Below the pieces are notes generated by a model, which saw only the letters and a program-made list of their open reading frames with translations, was not told where the DNA came from and did not search any database. 64,000 bases of DNA from positions 2,469,501 through 2,533,500 of the forward strand of contig NZ_CP082966.1 in NCBI RefSeq assembly GCF_019968605.1, in the 5' to 3' direction. A program made the translations under genes and the position numbers. Of this stretch, positions 16,644 to 25,124 are shown piece by piece. Numbering within the stretch: the stretch's first letter is position 1; the number at the start of each line of letters is the position of its first letter. The stretch is from Polaribacter litorisediminis (GTDB taxonomy: Bacteria > Bacteroidota > Bacteroidia > Flavobacteriales > Flavobacteriaceae).

Positions 16644-19262
16644 ATGAAAAAAATGAAAAAATCATTACTAACCTTACTAACTGCCATTCTTATCGGAAGT
16701 TCTTTTACTTCTTGTATTGAGAATACCGTACCGGATGAAGTTACCGCTATCTATGCTGGTCAAGCAAACGTATTAGCAGCAGAAGCTGCTTTGTTAAATG
16801 CACAAGCAAATCTTGCGGCTTCAGAAACTGCTAGAGCTGCGGCAGAAGCTGCTTTTTTAGAGGCTCAAGCAAGAGCTGAAGATGCTAGATCTGCTGCATT
16901 AACTGCACAAGCTGCAATAGATCAAGCTATGGCAGAAGCACAAATTGCTGCTATGGCTGCACAAACTGCTATTGATCAAGCAGAATCTGCTGCTGCAATT
17001 GCTGCTGCTGAAGCTGCTGCTGCACAACAAGCTGCGGAAAGTGATGCTAGAATTGCTGCAATGATTGCTGCAATGGAAAATGCGAATGCTCAGGCTGCTG
17101 CAGATTTAGCATTGGCAGAAATTGCACAACAACAAGCTGCTTTTGCCTTACAACAAGCACAAGAATTATTTGCTGCTGAAATGGCTGCAATGGCACGTGA
17201 AATAGCTGCTGCTGAACTTGCTGCTACTACTGCTGCTGAAGCTGCTACTGCTGCTGCAATACAAGCTGCATTTAGCAATTATATAACTGAAAAATCGCAA
17301 TTAGATGGTTTAACATCTACAGAAGCTGCTAATCAATTAGCCATTTTACAACACATGCGAACGATGGCTGAAGACGTATTAACTGACGAAGCTACATTTA
17401 ATCAATTAGTTGCAAATGTATCTATTGAAGAGGCAGACTTAGTTGTATTACAAGGTATGTTAGCTGATTACCAAGCGTTATTAGCGCCTGGAACAACTCT
17501 TGGAGATAGAATTGCTTTAAGAAATACTTACCAAGCTACAATAGACGCTAACCTTAATCTTATTCATGATTTGAATACAGAAGTTGCAATGTTAACCGAA
17601 GCTGATGCTGCTGCTTGGGATGTTTTAGATGCTAGTGGATACAACCAAGTTGAACTTGATTTAAATGTCTTAAGAAATCAATATCAAACTGCTAGAGTTG
17701 ATGCTGAAAATGCAAGAAACAATAGCGCTACAGCAACTGCTCAATCTGAAGTAATCGCAGAAAATATTGCAAGATTACAAGACATCGTAGATAATTATGA
17801 CACCAAATTAGCAGACTTTGAAGCTGCTGTTGCTAGCGCTGAAGGTGTTACAGCTACTGCCACTGCTGCTGAAGCTGCTGCTGCTGCTGCTCAAACTGCT
17901 GCTGAAGAAGCAATTGTTGCTGCTAACGCTGATTTAGCTGATGCACAGGCTGCATTAGTTACTGTACAAGCTGCTGAAGCTGCTGCATTAACTACTTTAA
18001 ATGATGCTGTAGATGCTTACGTTACCGCCTTACAAGGTGAACAAGACACTACTGGTGCTGAAGCTGTCGTAACTGCTGCAGAAACTGCTCTTACTGCTGC
18101 TCAGGCTACTTATAATGCTGCTAAAACTGCATTTGATGCAGATCCTACAGGTTCTATTATTACACCTGGAGAGCCTGGTCCTGATGGCATTCTTGGAGAC
18201 TTTACTGACACAAGCGCTATTACTTTTAGAGAAATTACAGATATTAATATTTCTGGAGAAGCTACTCTAGCTACAGCTGAATTTGACGCTCTACCTACCG
18301 GTGAGGCAGCTACTACTAGCACTTGGGATAATTTCATAATAACAGATATAGGGAAATTCTATGATGTTGAAGCTGATGATACGGCTTCAAGTACTGAAAC
18401 TAAAGCTGAAAGATTACAAGACGCTGCTACGGCTTTAGATGCTGCTAGATTAGCAGTTGTTAGTGCACAAGCCGCTTTAAAGGTTATTGTAGATTTTAAT
18501 GCTGCTCTTGATGTTCCTGGTGCATTAGAAACGTATAATGCAGCAACTGCATTCTATGAAACTGCACAAGCACAAGTTACTACTGCTGAAGGTGTTGTAG
18601 CTACTGCTGAAGCTGCTATTACTGCTGCTGTTGCTGCTGAAGTTACTGCTGCAGCTGCTCATGATGCTGCTATTGCCGCTTTAGCTGATGCCGTTGCAGA
18701 TACTGCTGCCGCTAATGCTGCTTTAACTGCATTCGAAAACTCTACTGAAATTGAATATCAAAATGAATTAGAAGCTGCGTTAGTAGAACAAGATGTAAAT
18801 GCAGCTGAAATTGCAACACAAGATGCACTTTTTATAGAACTTGATGCTCTAGCAAAAGAACTTGCTGCAACAATAGATGCTGGTCCTGATTATACTGCAG
18901 AACAAATGGCTGCTAAAGATGCATACGATGCTGCTAGTGCTGCACTTAGTGAAAAGATTTCAGAAAGAGTTATGTTAATCAATGAAAACAATTCATTACA
19001 AACATATATTAATTTAATTGATATTACTGAAAGCTTTAATATTGAAGCTATGATTTCTAATTTAGAATTGTCAATATCAAGTAAAGAAGCTAGTATTGTA
19101 AATGCACAAGCATTGGTAGATAACTTTAGTAGTAATACTGCAGAGAACAACTTAAGGACTCTTGAGTTTTTAGAAGCTAATTTAGCAAACACTCAATTAC
19201 GAATTGAAACTCAACAATTAGTTGTAGATCAAATGAAAGCTATCTTAGATAGTTTACTATAA
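16644..19262 (+). CDS. Large Ala-rich coiled-coil lipoprotein
   Basis: 872 residues from this start. An upstream ATG at 16572 would add 24 residues in front of an otherwise perfect lipoprotein signal (MKKMKKSLLTLLTAILIG, then SSFTSCIEN with the lipid-bearing Cys), so 16644 is preferred. Residues about 35-225 are close to half alanine with Gln, Glu and Asp, predicting a long helix (AEAALLNAQANLAASETA, AAAEAAAAQQAAESDARI). A second helical region follows to about residue 500. About 90 residues in the middle (after DPTGSIITPGEPGPDG) are Gly/Pro/Thr-rich and non-helical, and another helical part runs to the end. The overall picture is a membrane-anchored rod or hairpin of coiled coils. Codons GCT/GCA dominate, so the DNA itself is repetitive. 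No family recognised. The barrel protein 74 bp downstream is a plausible partner. Confidence 0.8.
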   Translation: MKKMKKSLLTLLTAILIGSSFTSCIENTVPDEVTAIYAGQANVLAAEAALLNAQANLAASETARAAAEAAFLEAQARAEDARSAALTAQAAIDQAMAEAQIAAMAAQTAIDQAESAAAIAAAEAAAAQQAAESDARIAAMIAAMENANAQAAADLALAEIAQQQAAFALQQAQELFAAEMAAMAREIAAAELAATTAAEAATAAAIQAAFSNYITEKSQLDGLTSTEAANQLAILQHMRTMAEDVLTDEATFNQLVANVSIEEADLVVLQGMLADYQALLAPGTTLGDRIALRNTYQATIDANLNLIHDLNTEVAMLTEADAAAWDVLDASGYNQVELDLNVLRNQYQTARVDAENARNNSATATAQSEVIAENIARLQDIVDNYDTKLADFEAAVASAEGVTATATAAEAAAAAAQTAAEEAIVAANADLADAQAALVTVQAAEAAALTTLNDAVDAYVTALQGEQDTTGAEAVVTAAETALTAAQATYNAAKTAFDADPTGSIITPGEPGPDGILGDFTDTSAITFREITDINISGEATLATAEFDALPTGEAATTSTWDNFIITDIGKFYDVEADDTASSTETKAERLQDAATALDAARLAVVSAQAALKVIVDFNAALDVPGALETYNAATAFYETAQAQVTTAEGVVATAEAAITAAVAAEVTAAAAHDAAIAALADAVADTAAANAALTAFENSTEIEYQNELEAALVEQDVNAAEIATQDALFIELDALAKELAATIDAGPDYTAEQMAAKDAYDAASAALSEKISERVMLINENNSLQTYINLIDITESFNIEAMISNLELSISSKEASIVNAQALVDNFSSNTAENNLRTLEFLEANLANTQLRIETQQLVVDQMKAILDSLL

Positions 19263-19279
19263 TTCTCTTTAAGGATAAA

Positions 19280-19301
19280 AGGGGCTATTTATTTAGCCCC
19301 T
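19280..19301 (+). terminator. Hairpin between the lipoprotein and barrel genes
   Basis: Stem AGGGGCT/AGCCCCT, loop ATTTATTT, followed by ATTAAAA rather than a long T-run. It may attenuate rather than stop transcription into the barrel gene. Confidence 0.55.
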
Positions 19302-19336
19302 ATTAAAATAAATTATAACTCTTTAAAGAAAAAAAA

Positions 19337-20107
19337 ATGAAAAAATATATATTTTTAACACTCTTAGTAATTGCCTCTATGAGCTTAAACGCTCAAGATA
19401 CAATTGAGATGGCCGTTATTAAAGAGAAATCTTACAAGCCAACCAAAAAGGAATTTACGGTTGGTATTAACTTAGGAAGAGGAACATTTTTATCGAGTGG
19501 TTCAGTAATGGACGGTGCTAGTGTTTCAGGACAACCTACCTACAATGCTGTTAACTTAAATGGTAACGATGCTTTGAATATGATAGGTGCAGAAGTTAGA
19601 TATTTTTTATCTACAAAATGGGCACTTAGCTTTTCTGGAGGACTTGCTTTTAGCAACACACCTGCTAGCATAAACATCCCAGCAGTTGGTAGTTTTCCAG
19701 CTTATGATGCCGTTGTAGAAGATATCAGATTTGACGTTAGTTACTCTGTAGGTGCTCTTTATTTCTTTGATTATAAAAAGAACAACAGATTAATGCCTTA
19801 TTTAGGTTTCTTAGTTCCTGTGAATCATTCTAATAGATCTACTTTCGATCCATCAGTTGGAGCGAATGGTGAACTTAGTTTAGGAGCAGCAACTGTAGAA
19901 GTTTCAGGTGTTGGTTTACAAGCTGTAGCTGGTATCGATTACTTTTTAACAGAAAATATTTACTTTGGTTTAAGCATTAAGCCTGTATCTTTTATGTATA
20001 TTAACAATACTAGATACCCGGCTCCTGGTTTATTCTCAAGAAAAGTAAGTAATACTTCTATCTCTTCTTTTGTACAACCATTACTTAGAATAGGTTTCAA
20101 ATTATAA
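19337..20107 (+). CDS. Outer-membrane beta-barrel protein
   Basis: 256 residues. A cleavable signal peptide (MKKYIFLTLLVIASMSLNAQ, cut after Ala) is followed by a mature part of alternating amphipathic strands: EFTVGINLGRGTFLSSG, NMIGAEVRYFLSTKWALSF, ISVGALYFF-like and YLGFLVPVNHS. It ends in Phe-Lys-Leu (LLRIGFKL), a typical barrel-terminal strand. The size suits an 8-10-stranded OmpA/OmpX-like barrel. No enzyme motif. It follows the Ala-rich lipoprotein with only a weak hairpin between, so the two may be expressed together. Confidence 0.82.
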   Translation: MKKYIFLTLLVIASMSLNAQDTIEMAVIKEKSYKPTKKEFTVGINLGRGTFLSSGSVMDGASVSGQPTYNAVNLNGNDALNMIGAEVRYFLSTKWALSFSGGLAFSNTPASINIPAVGSFPAYDAVVEDIRFDVSYSVGALYFFDYKKNNRLMPYLGFLVPVNHSNRSTFDPSVGANGELSLGAATVEVSGVGLQAVAGIDYFLTENIYFGLSIKPVSFMYINNTRYPAPGLFSRKVSNTSISSFVQPLLRIGFKL

Positions 20108-20141
20108 AATAAGCTATAGTTTATTTTATAAAAAAGTTTAG

Positions 20142-20168
20142 AAAAGACTGTCTAAAAAGACGGTCTTT
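20142..20168 (+). terminator. Terminator after the barrel gene
   Basis: AAAAGACTGTC and GACGGTCTTTT pair (one G-T) around a short A-rich loop, followed by an uninterrupted T-run, 35 bp after the stop codon. Confidence 0.85.
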
Positions 20169-20207
20169 TTTTTGCTTAAAACTTTACACAAGGATACACA
20201 ACCAATC

Positions 20208-20360
20208 TCAATTCTTCTGAAAATAACCAACACCCAAACCTTTTAAGAAAATAACCGCCTGCTCTACTTTTTTCTTGTACAAACCTATATCAACATAGTA
20301 CTGTATGTTTGCCTTCGTCATAAAATCATATCTATTCCCTACTTCGTGTTCTATTTCATT
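20208..20360 (-). pseudogene. Orphan 3' end of an unidentified gene
   Basis: A 50-codon stretch closed upstream by a stop: NEIEHEVGNRYDF, MTKANIQYYVDIGLYKKK, VEQAVIFLKGLGVGYFQKN, stop. The composition is coding-like. There is an internal ATG at 20321 that could give 37 residues, but no promoter is evident. Most likely the remaining end of a decayed gene; family not recognised. Confidence 0.4.
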
Positions 20361-20565
20361 TTACGCCCATTACCCACTATTTTCTTTATAGTTTCCTTTT
20401 AGGTTTACTTTCTATAAAAGAAATAAAACATGAACCTGATACTACTTATATTTAGTTTAAGAAGATTCGTGCCTAATGAATCAGCACTTAACATAACCAT
20501 GTAAGGAATGTCTTTTTGCTCCCCATAGAAACCAACTTATGCTTTCTCAATAGTTCTCGACTCCG
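20361..20565. other. Intergenic DNA before the repeat region
   Basis: AT-rich, no supported gene. It ends with TCTCGACTCCGCTACC, a variant of the TCGACTGCGCT repeats seen elsewhere in the window. Confidence 0.4.
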
Positions 20566-20724
20566 CTACCATTGACGTTTTTATTAAATAATTGTTTTTC
20601 AATGATTTAAAGGACGGTTAAATTTACTTGTATTTTTACAATTATTTTGCAATTCAGTATATTTAAAACCAATTTACGTCATCTTCTACGCTTGTAAAAA
20701 TTTTTTTCTTGGGTCTAGAACTGA
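20566..20724. repeat. 159-bp direct repeat, left copy
   Basis: From CTACCATTGACGTTTTTATT to CTTGGGTCTAGAACTGAC this stretch is about 95 percent identical by eye to 22681-22840. The two copies bracket the whole tandem-repeat region. Confidence 0.8.
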
Positions 20725-21803
20725 CAGGGTGTGTAATCAGTCTTAATAAACCGATTGTCACTTCGAGTGAAATTTCTTCCAATTCGAGTGATTTATTCGA
20801 TTAAAATAAGAATAAATTATATCGAGAATATAAATTTTGTATCGAGAAGCGTTTAATTTCTATTTACTTCTTTACTTCTAAAATGTTCTCGATACAATTT
20901 GAATGAGTTCTCGATACAATTCCGATGAAAAATCGGAATCACTCGAACTGACAGGGTGTGTAATCATTCTTAATAAACCTATTGTCACTTCGAGTGAAAT
21001 TTCTTTTTCAGAAATTTTGTATCGAGAAGCGTTTAATTTCTATTTATTTCTTTACTTCTAAAATGTTCTCGATACAATTTCAATGAGTTCTCGATACAAT
21101 TCCGATGAAAAATCGGAATCACTCGAACTGACAGGGTGTGTAATCATTCTTAATAAACCTATTGTCACTTCGAGTGAAATTTCTTCCAATTCGAGTGATT
21201 TATTCGATTAAAATAAGAATAAATTATATCGAGAATATAAATTTTGTATCGAGAAGCGTTTAATTTCTATTTACTTCTTTACTTCTAAAATGTTCTCGAT
21301 ACAATTTGAATGAGTTCTCGATACAATTCCGATGAGTTCTCGATACAATTCCGATGAAAAATCGGAATCACTCGAACTGACAGGGTGTGTAATCATTCTT
21401 AATAAACCTATTGTCACTTCGAGTGAAATTTCTTTTTCAGAAATTTTGTATCGAGAAGCGTTTAATTTCTATTTACTTCTTTACTTCTAAAATGTTCTCG
21501 ATACAATTTGAATGAGTTCTCGATACAATTTCAATGAGTTCTCGATACAATTCCGATGAAAAATCGGAATCACTCGAACTGACAGGGTGTGTAATCATTC
21601 TTAATAAACCTATTGTCACTTCGAGTGAAATTTCTTCCAATTCGAGTGATTTATTCGATTAAAATAAGAATAAATTATATCGAGAATATAAATTTTGTAT
21701 CGAGAAGCTTTTAATTTCTATTTACTTCTTTACTTCTAAAATGTTCTCGATACAATTTCAATGAGTTCTCGATACAATTCCGATGAAAAATCGGAATCAC
21801 TCG
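20719..21803. repeat. Five-unit tandem array of 180-249 bp palindrome-rich repeats
   Basis: Units start at 20719, 20946, 21126, 21375 and 21577, each with AACTGACAGGGTGTGTAATC, with lengths 227, 180, 249, 202 and 227. Long and short versions alternate: the long one carries 47 extra bases after GAAATTTCTT. Units 3 and 4 each carry one extra 22-base subrepeat containing GTTCTCGATACAATT. Every unit contains nested inverted repeats: TGTCACTTCGAGTGA against TCACTCGAACTGACA at the ends, TTGTATCGAGAA against TTCTCGATACAA inside, and the small hairpin ATTCCGATGAAAAATCGGAAT split here as ATTCCGAT and ATCGGAAT. No open frame spans it. Confidence 0.9.
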
Positions 21804-21993
21804 AACTGACACCTGGATTTACTTTAAAAATCGAAATCTAAACTCGACCTATTTTATTTTTCGTAGGAATTCAAAAGGGATGCAACGGCTAAGTGTCCAA
21901 AGCTTGTCCTCAACTTGATTGGGGAACTCAATAATAAGTCTGGACACGATAGTGAAATCACTTGTAGAATTCAAGTAAAATAAAAGTAAGTCT
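21744..21993. repeat. 250-bp direct repeat, left copy
   Basis: The end of array unit 5 plus 190 bp of unique-looking sequence recurs at a constant offset of +520 (22264-22513), with only a few differences, among them TCGAAATC versus TCAGAATC and GTCCTC versus GTCATC. Confidence 0.85.
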
Positions 21994-22120
21994 AGATTTT
22001 TGGTGAAGCCTGTGCTGAACTAGATTCAGTATTCATCAATGGAAAAGAAAAGAACAATAAAAGAAAAATATACTTTTAACTAGTTTATGTAAAAACATTA
22101 TTAGGGTTTTTTAAACTAAA

Positions 22121-22195
22121 AGATTGCTTCAATCGTGCCTCTTTCGCAATGACGTGCTGCCCCTAAAACCGTCATTGCTAATAACGAAGCAATCT
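22121..22195. repeat. Nested palindrome (intergenic repeat element)
   Basis: The outer arms AGATTGCTTC and GAAGCAATCT and inner arms GCAATGACG and CGTCATTGC form one interrupted hairpin, followed by CTTTTTT. Elements built on GAAGCAATCT occur between genes in many flavobacteria. It lies between the two copies of the 250-bp direct repeat. Confidence 0.7.
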
Positions 22196-22263
22196 CTTTT
22201 TTGGATATGCTAAATCAAAAGATTGTTTTTTGGTATATAGGTTCTCGATACAATTTCAATGAG

Positions 22264-22513
22264 TTCTCGATACAATTTCAATGAGTTCTCGATACAATTC
22301 CGATGAAAAATCGGAATCACTCGAACTGACACCTGGATTTACTTTAAAAATCAGAATCTAAACTCGACCTATTTTATTTTTCGTAGGAATTCAAAAGGGA
22401 TGCAACGGCTAAGTGTCCAAAGCTTGTCATCAACTTGATTGGGGAACTCAATAATAAGTCTGGACACGATAGTGAAATCACTTGTAGAATTCAAGTAAAA
22501 TAAAAGTAAGTCT
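22264..22513. repeat. 250-bp direct repeat, right copy
   Basis: Near-identical to 21744-21993. It begins within GTTCTCGATACAATT subrepeats (a partial sixth array unit from about 22240) and ends at AAAATAAAAGTAAGTCT. Confidence 0.85.
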
Positions 22514-23077
22514 TCACTTTTTGTTACTTTTTGGTCAAGCAAAAAGTAAAAACATAAAAAAAGAACGCTATGTCTTAGTGTATAACAGAGCAATCAATTT
22601 AAAGAACCTTTTTGATGAATATGAAATTACTACCCGTATTTCCCTTCAATAAATTAGAAAATTAAACTCCAACTTTCGACCTACCATTGACGTTTTTATT
22701 AAATAATTTTTTTTCAGTGATTTAAAGGTCGGTTAAAGTTACTTGTATTTTTACGATTATTTTGCAATTCAGTATATTTAAAACCAATTTACGTCATCTT
22801 CTACGCTTGTAAATTTTTTTTTCTTGGGTCTCTAACTGACAACAAGATGCTTACCAAATAAACTATTTTAAAGTATCTAAAAAATACATTTTAGAGAGGT
22901 CTATAGACAGCAACACGGCATGAATCAAAAAAGGTATAACAAATGTCCGGTTGACCGCAAATGAAACCTACTTATGGCATCACAATAGTTCTCGACTGCG
23001 CTTGAGCTGACAACAAAAACTGCTCAAAAAGTGTAAGCCATGATTTTTTTAAGTTTGTGGTTACAAAAAGTATTTGG
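22514..23077. other. Intergenic DNA including the right 159-bp repeat
   Basis: 22514-22680 has a plus-strand coding-like scrap of about 30 codons (KERYVLVYNRAINL, then LFDEYEITTRISLQ, stop at about 22650) with no start, too short to call. The right copy of the 159-bp repeat is at 22681-22840. Near 22990 is another TCGACTGCGCTTGAGCTGACA element. No gene. Confidence 0.45.
22681..22840. repeat. 159-bp direct repeat, right copy
   Basis: Matches 20566-20724 throughout, including CAGTATATTTAAAACCAATT and ACGTCATCTTCTACGCTTG. Together with the left copy it delimits a 2.3-kb segment that contains only repeats. Confidence 0.8.
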
Positions 23078-23947
23078 TTATTCTCCTGCTTCTGGAAACA
23101 CAATGGCTCTATTGCCAGCCACAATAATTTGGTTGTTTAAATGGCACTTTACCGCCATTGCCAAAACCAATTTCTCAATATCTGCACCAATTCTTTTTAA
23201 CGTTGTTGGTGTACTTTCATGCGTTACGGGCTTTACATCTTGCACAATAATAGGGCCTTCATCTAAATCTGCCGTAGCATAATGTGCTGTAGCTCCAATT
23301 AATTTAACACCTCGTTCGTAGGCTTTCTTATACGGATTTGCCCCTTGAAAAGCGGGTAAAAAAGAGTGATGAATATTAATAATACGCTCAGGAAACTGCC
23401 CAATAAACTCGGAAGATAATATTTGCATATACCTTGCCATGACCACTAAATCAATAGCATTAGCGTTTAACAACTCGATCACTTCAGCTTCTTGTTGCTT
23501 CTTAGTTTCTTTTGTTACGGGAAGATAATAAAAAGGAATCCCAAACATGGTTGCGATAGGCCTTAATTTATCATGATTACTGAGAATCATTTTCACATTA
23601 CCGTCTAAACGCCCTTCTTTAAAACGCTCTAACAAATCGTATAAATTATGACTTGTATGAGAAACCATAATCGCTACGTTCTGCTTTTTATCGCCATAAT
23701 TAACCGACCAATTAAACTGAAGCGGTGTTGCCAATTCTAAAAAATGAGTTTCTAATTCCTGTTTAGAAATATTAGTTCCAGCCGCATTTAAACGAATTCT
23801 CATAAAATAAGTATCTTCAATAGCATTAACATATTGCTGACAACTTACAATATTGAATCCTTTTTTATAAAAGAAATTGGTAATTTTTGCCACCAATCCT
23901 TTTTGATCTGGACATTGAATTAAAAAAGTAACAATTTGTGCTTTCAT
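23078..23947 (-). CDS. purU: Formyltetrahydrofolate deformylase
   Basis: 289 residues from the Met of MKAQIVTFLIQCPDQKG; the frame extends 15 codons further up, but that part has no family match and the ACT domain normally starts here. The N-terminal ACT domain (LIQCPDQKGLVAKI) is followed by a formyltransferase-type catalytic domain: ILSNHDKL, VVMARYMQILS, the catalytic NIHHSFLPAF and HYATADLDEGPII with the conserved Asp. It hydrolyses 10-formyl-THF to formate and THF, balancing one-carbon and purine pools. It is just downstream of menB on the same strand, but a functional link is not implied. Confidence 0.95.
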   Translation of the reverse strand: MKAQIVTFLIQCPDQKGLVAKITNFFYKKGFNIVSCQQYVNAIEDTYFMRIRLNAAGTNISKQELETHFLELATPLQFNWSVNYGDKKQNVAIMVSHTSHNLYDLLERFKEGRLDGNVKMILSNHDKLRPIATMFGIPFYYLPVTKETKKQQEAEVIELLNANAIDLVVMARYMQILSSEFIGQFPERIINIHHSFLPAFQGANPYKKAYERGVKLIGATAHYATADLDEGPIIVQDVKPVTHESTPTTLKRIGADIEKLVLAMAVKCHLNNQIIVAGNRAIVFPEAGE

Positions 23948-24054
23948 TTTTATCTTACTTTTTCCTGAAGGAAGAAACGGTTCTGTTTGCATTCTATATT
24001 AAAAAATCTAACTTTTTAAAGCGTATTTTCCCCTTTGGGGAAATTAAAAAAGGA

Positions 24055-24894
24055 TTATGGAATCCATTTTTTAGGAAAATTAGGTTTTCTTTTTTCAAGA
24101 AAGGCGTCTCTACCTTCTTTCGCTTCGTCTGTCATATACGCCAAACGTGTTGCTTCTCCTGCAAAAACTTGCTGACCCACCATACCGTCATCTGTTAAGT
24201 TCATGGCAAATTTTAGCATTTTAATAGATGTCGGACTTTTTTCTAGAATTTCTTGCGCCCATTGATAGGCAGTACTTTCTAGGTCTTTATGCGGAATCAC
24301 AGCATTTACCATCCCCATGTCATAGGCTTCTTGCGCAGAATAATTTCTACCTAAAAAGAAAATTTCTCTCGCCTTTTTTTGTCCGACCATTTTAGCCAAA
24401 TAGGCAGAACCATAGCCACCATCAAAAGAAGTTACATCGGCATCTGTTTGTTTAAAAATAGCGTTTTCTTTAGATGCCAAGGTTAAATCGCAGACCACAT
24501 GTAAGCTATGACCGCCGCCAACTGCCCAACCAGGAACTACTGCAATGACTGCCTTTGGCATAAAACGAATTAAACGTTGTACCTCTAAAATGTTTAATCT
24601 GTGGTAACCATCATCACCTACATACCCTTGATGCCCGCGTGCTTTTTGATCGCCGCCAGAACAAAAAGAATACACGCCATCTTTGGTACTAGGTCCTTCT
24701 GCAGATAGCAACACAACCCCAATAGTAACATCTTCGCCAGCATCATAAAAAGCATCATAGAGTTCTTTGGTGGTTTTAGGACGAAAAGCATTCCGAACAT
24801 TTGGTCTGTTAAATGCTATTCGAGCAACACCATTGCACTTCATGTAAGTAATATCTTCGTATTCTTTCGCAATTTTCCAATCAGGTTTTGTCAT
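24055..24894 (-). CDS. menB: 1,4-dihydroxy-2-naphthoyl-CoA synthase
   Basis: 279 residues from MTKPDWKIAKEYEDITY; 11 codons upstream are open but lack family likeness. Crotonase fold with the MenB signatures RNAFRPKTTKELYDAF, FCSGGDQKARG, VVPGWAVGGGHSLHVVCDLT and TDADVTSFDGGYGSAYLAK, ending in the conserved KRKPNFPKKW. It closes the second ring of the naphthoquinone nucleus from o-succinylbenzoyl-CoA. menD is 2 kb away on the same strand, so this is a loose menaquinone locus. Cytoplasmic. Confidence 0.96.
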   Translation of the reverse strand: MTKPDWKIAKEYEDITYMKCNGVARIAFNRPNVRNAFRPKTTKELYDAFYDAGEDVTIGVVLLSAEGPSTKDGVYSFCSGGDQKARGHQGYVGDDGYHRLNILEVQRLIRFMPKAVIAVVPGWAVGGGHSLHVVCDLTLASKENAIFKQTDADVTSFDGGYGSAYLAKMVGQKKAREIFFLGRNYSAQEAYDMGMVNAVIPHKDLESTAYQWAQEILEKSPTSIKMLKFAMNLTDDGMVGQQVFAGEATRLAYMTDEAKEGRDAFLEKRKPNFPKKWIP

Positions 24895-25124
24895 ATTTTT
24901 GTATTTTGTAAGCTCTAAACTAAGCACATACTACCAGTTATGGTTTAACGTTACTATCAAAGGCTATGCTAATTTTTATAGATATATAAAAGTAAAAATA
25001 AAGCCTTGCCTTGTTTACGGTTTCTTTTTTAGTTGAAATAGAAAGGAAACGGTACAGTAAATCACAGTAATTTTAAAAGATATTTGGTAAAACAGTATTT
25101 ATACAAAAATAAACAATCTGACCT

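Noticed and set aside
17090..17278. Frame antisense to the Ala-rich gene
   Set aside because: A direct by-product of GCT/GCA codon runs read from the other strand.
20719..21803. CRISPR array
   Set aside because: Units are 180-249 bp, nearly identical throughout, with no short repeat/variable spacer pattern and no cas genes.
22369..22593. 74-codon minus-strand frame
   Set aside because: It lies across the 250-bp direct repeat, and the other copy does not keep the frame.
23040..23282. 80-codon plus-strand frame over purU
   Set aside because: It is antisense to the conserved catalytic end of purU.
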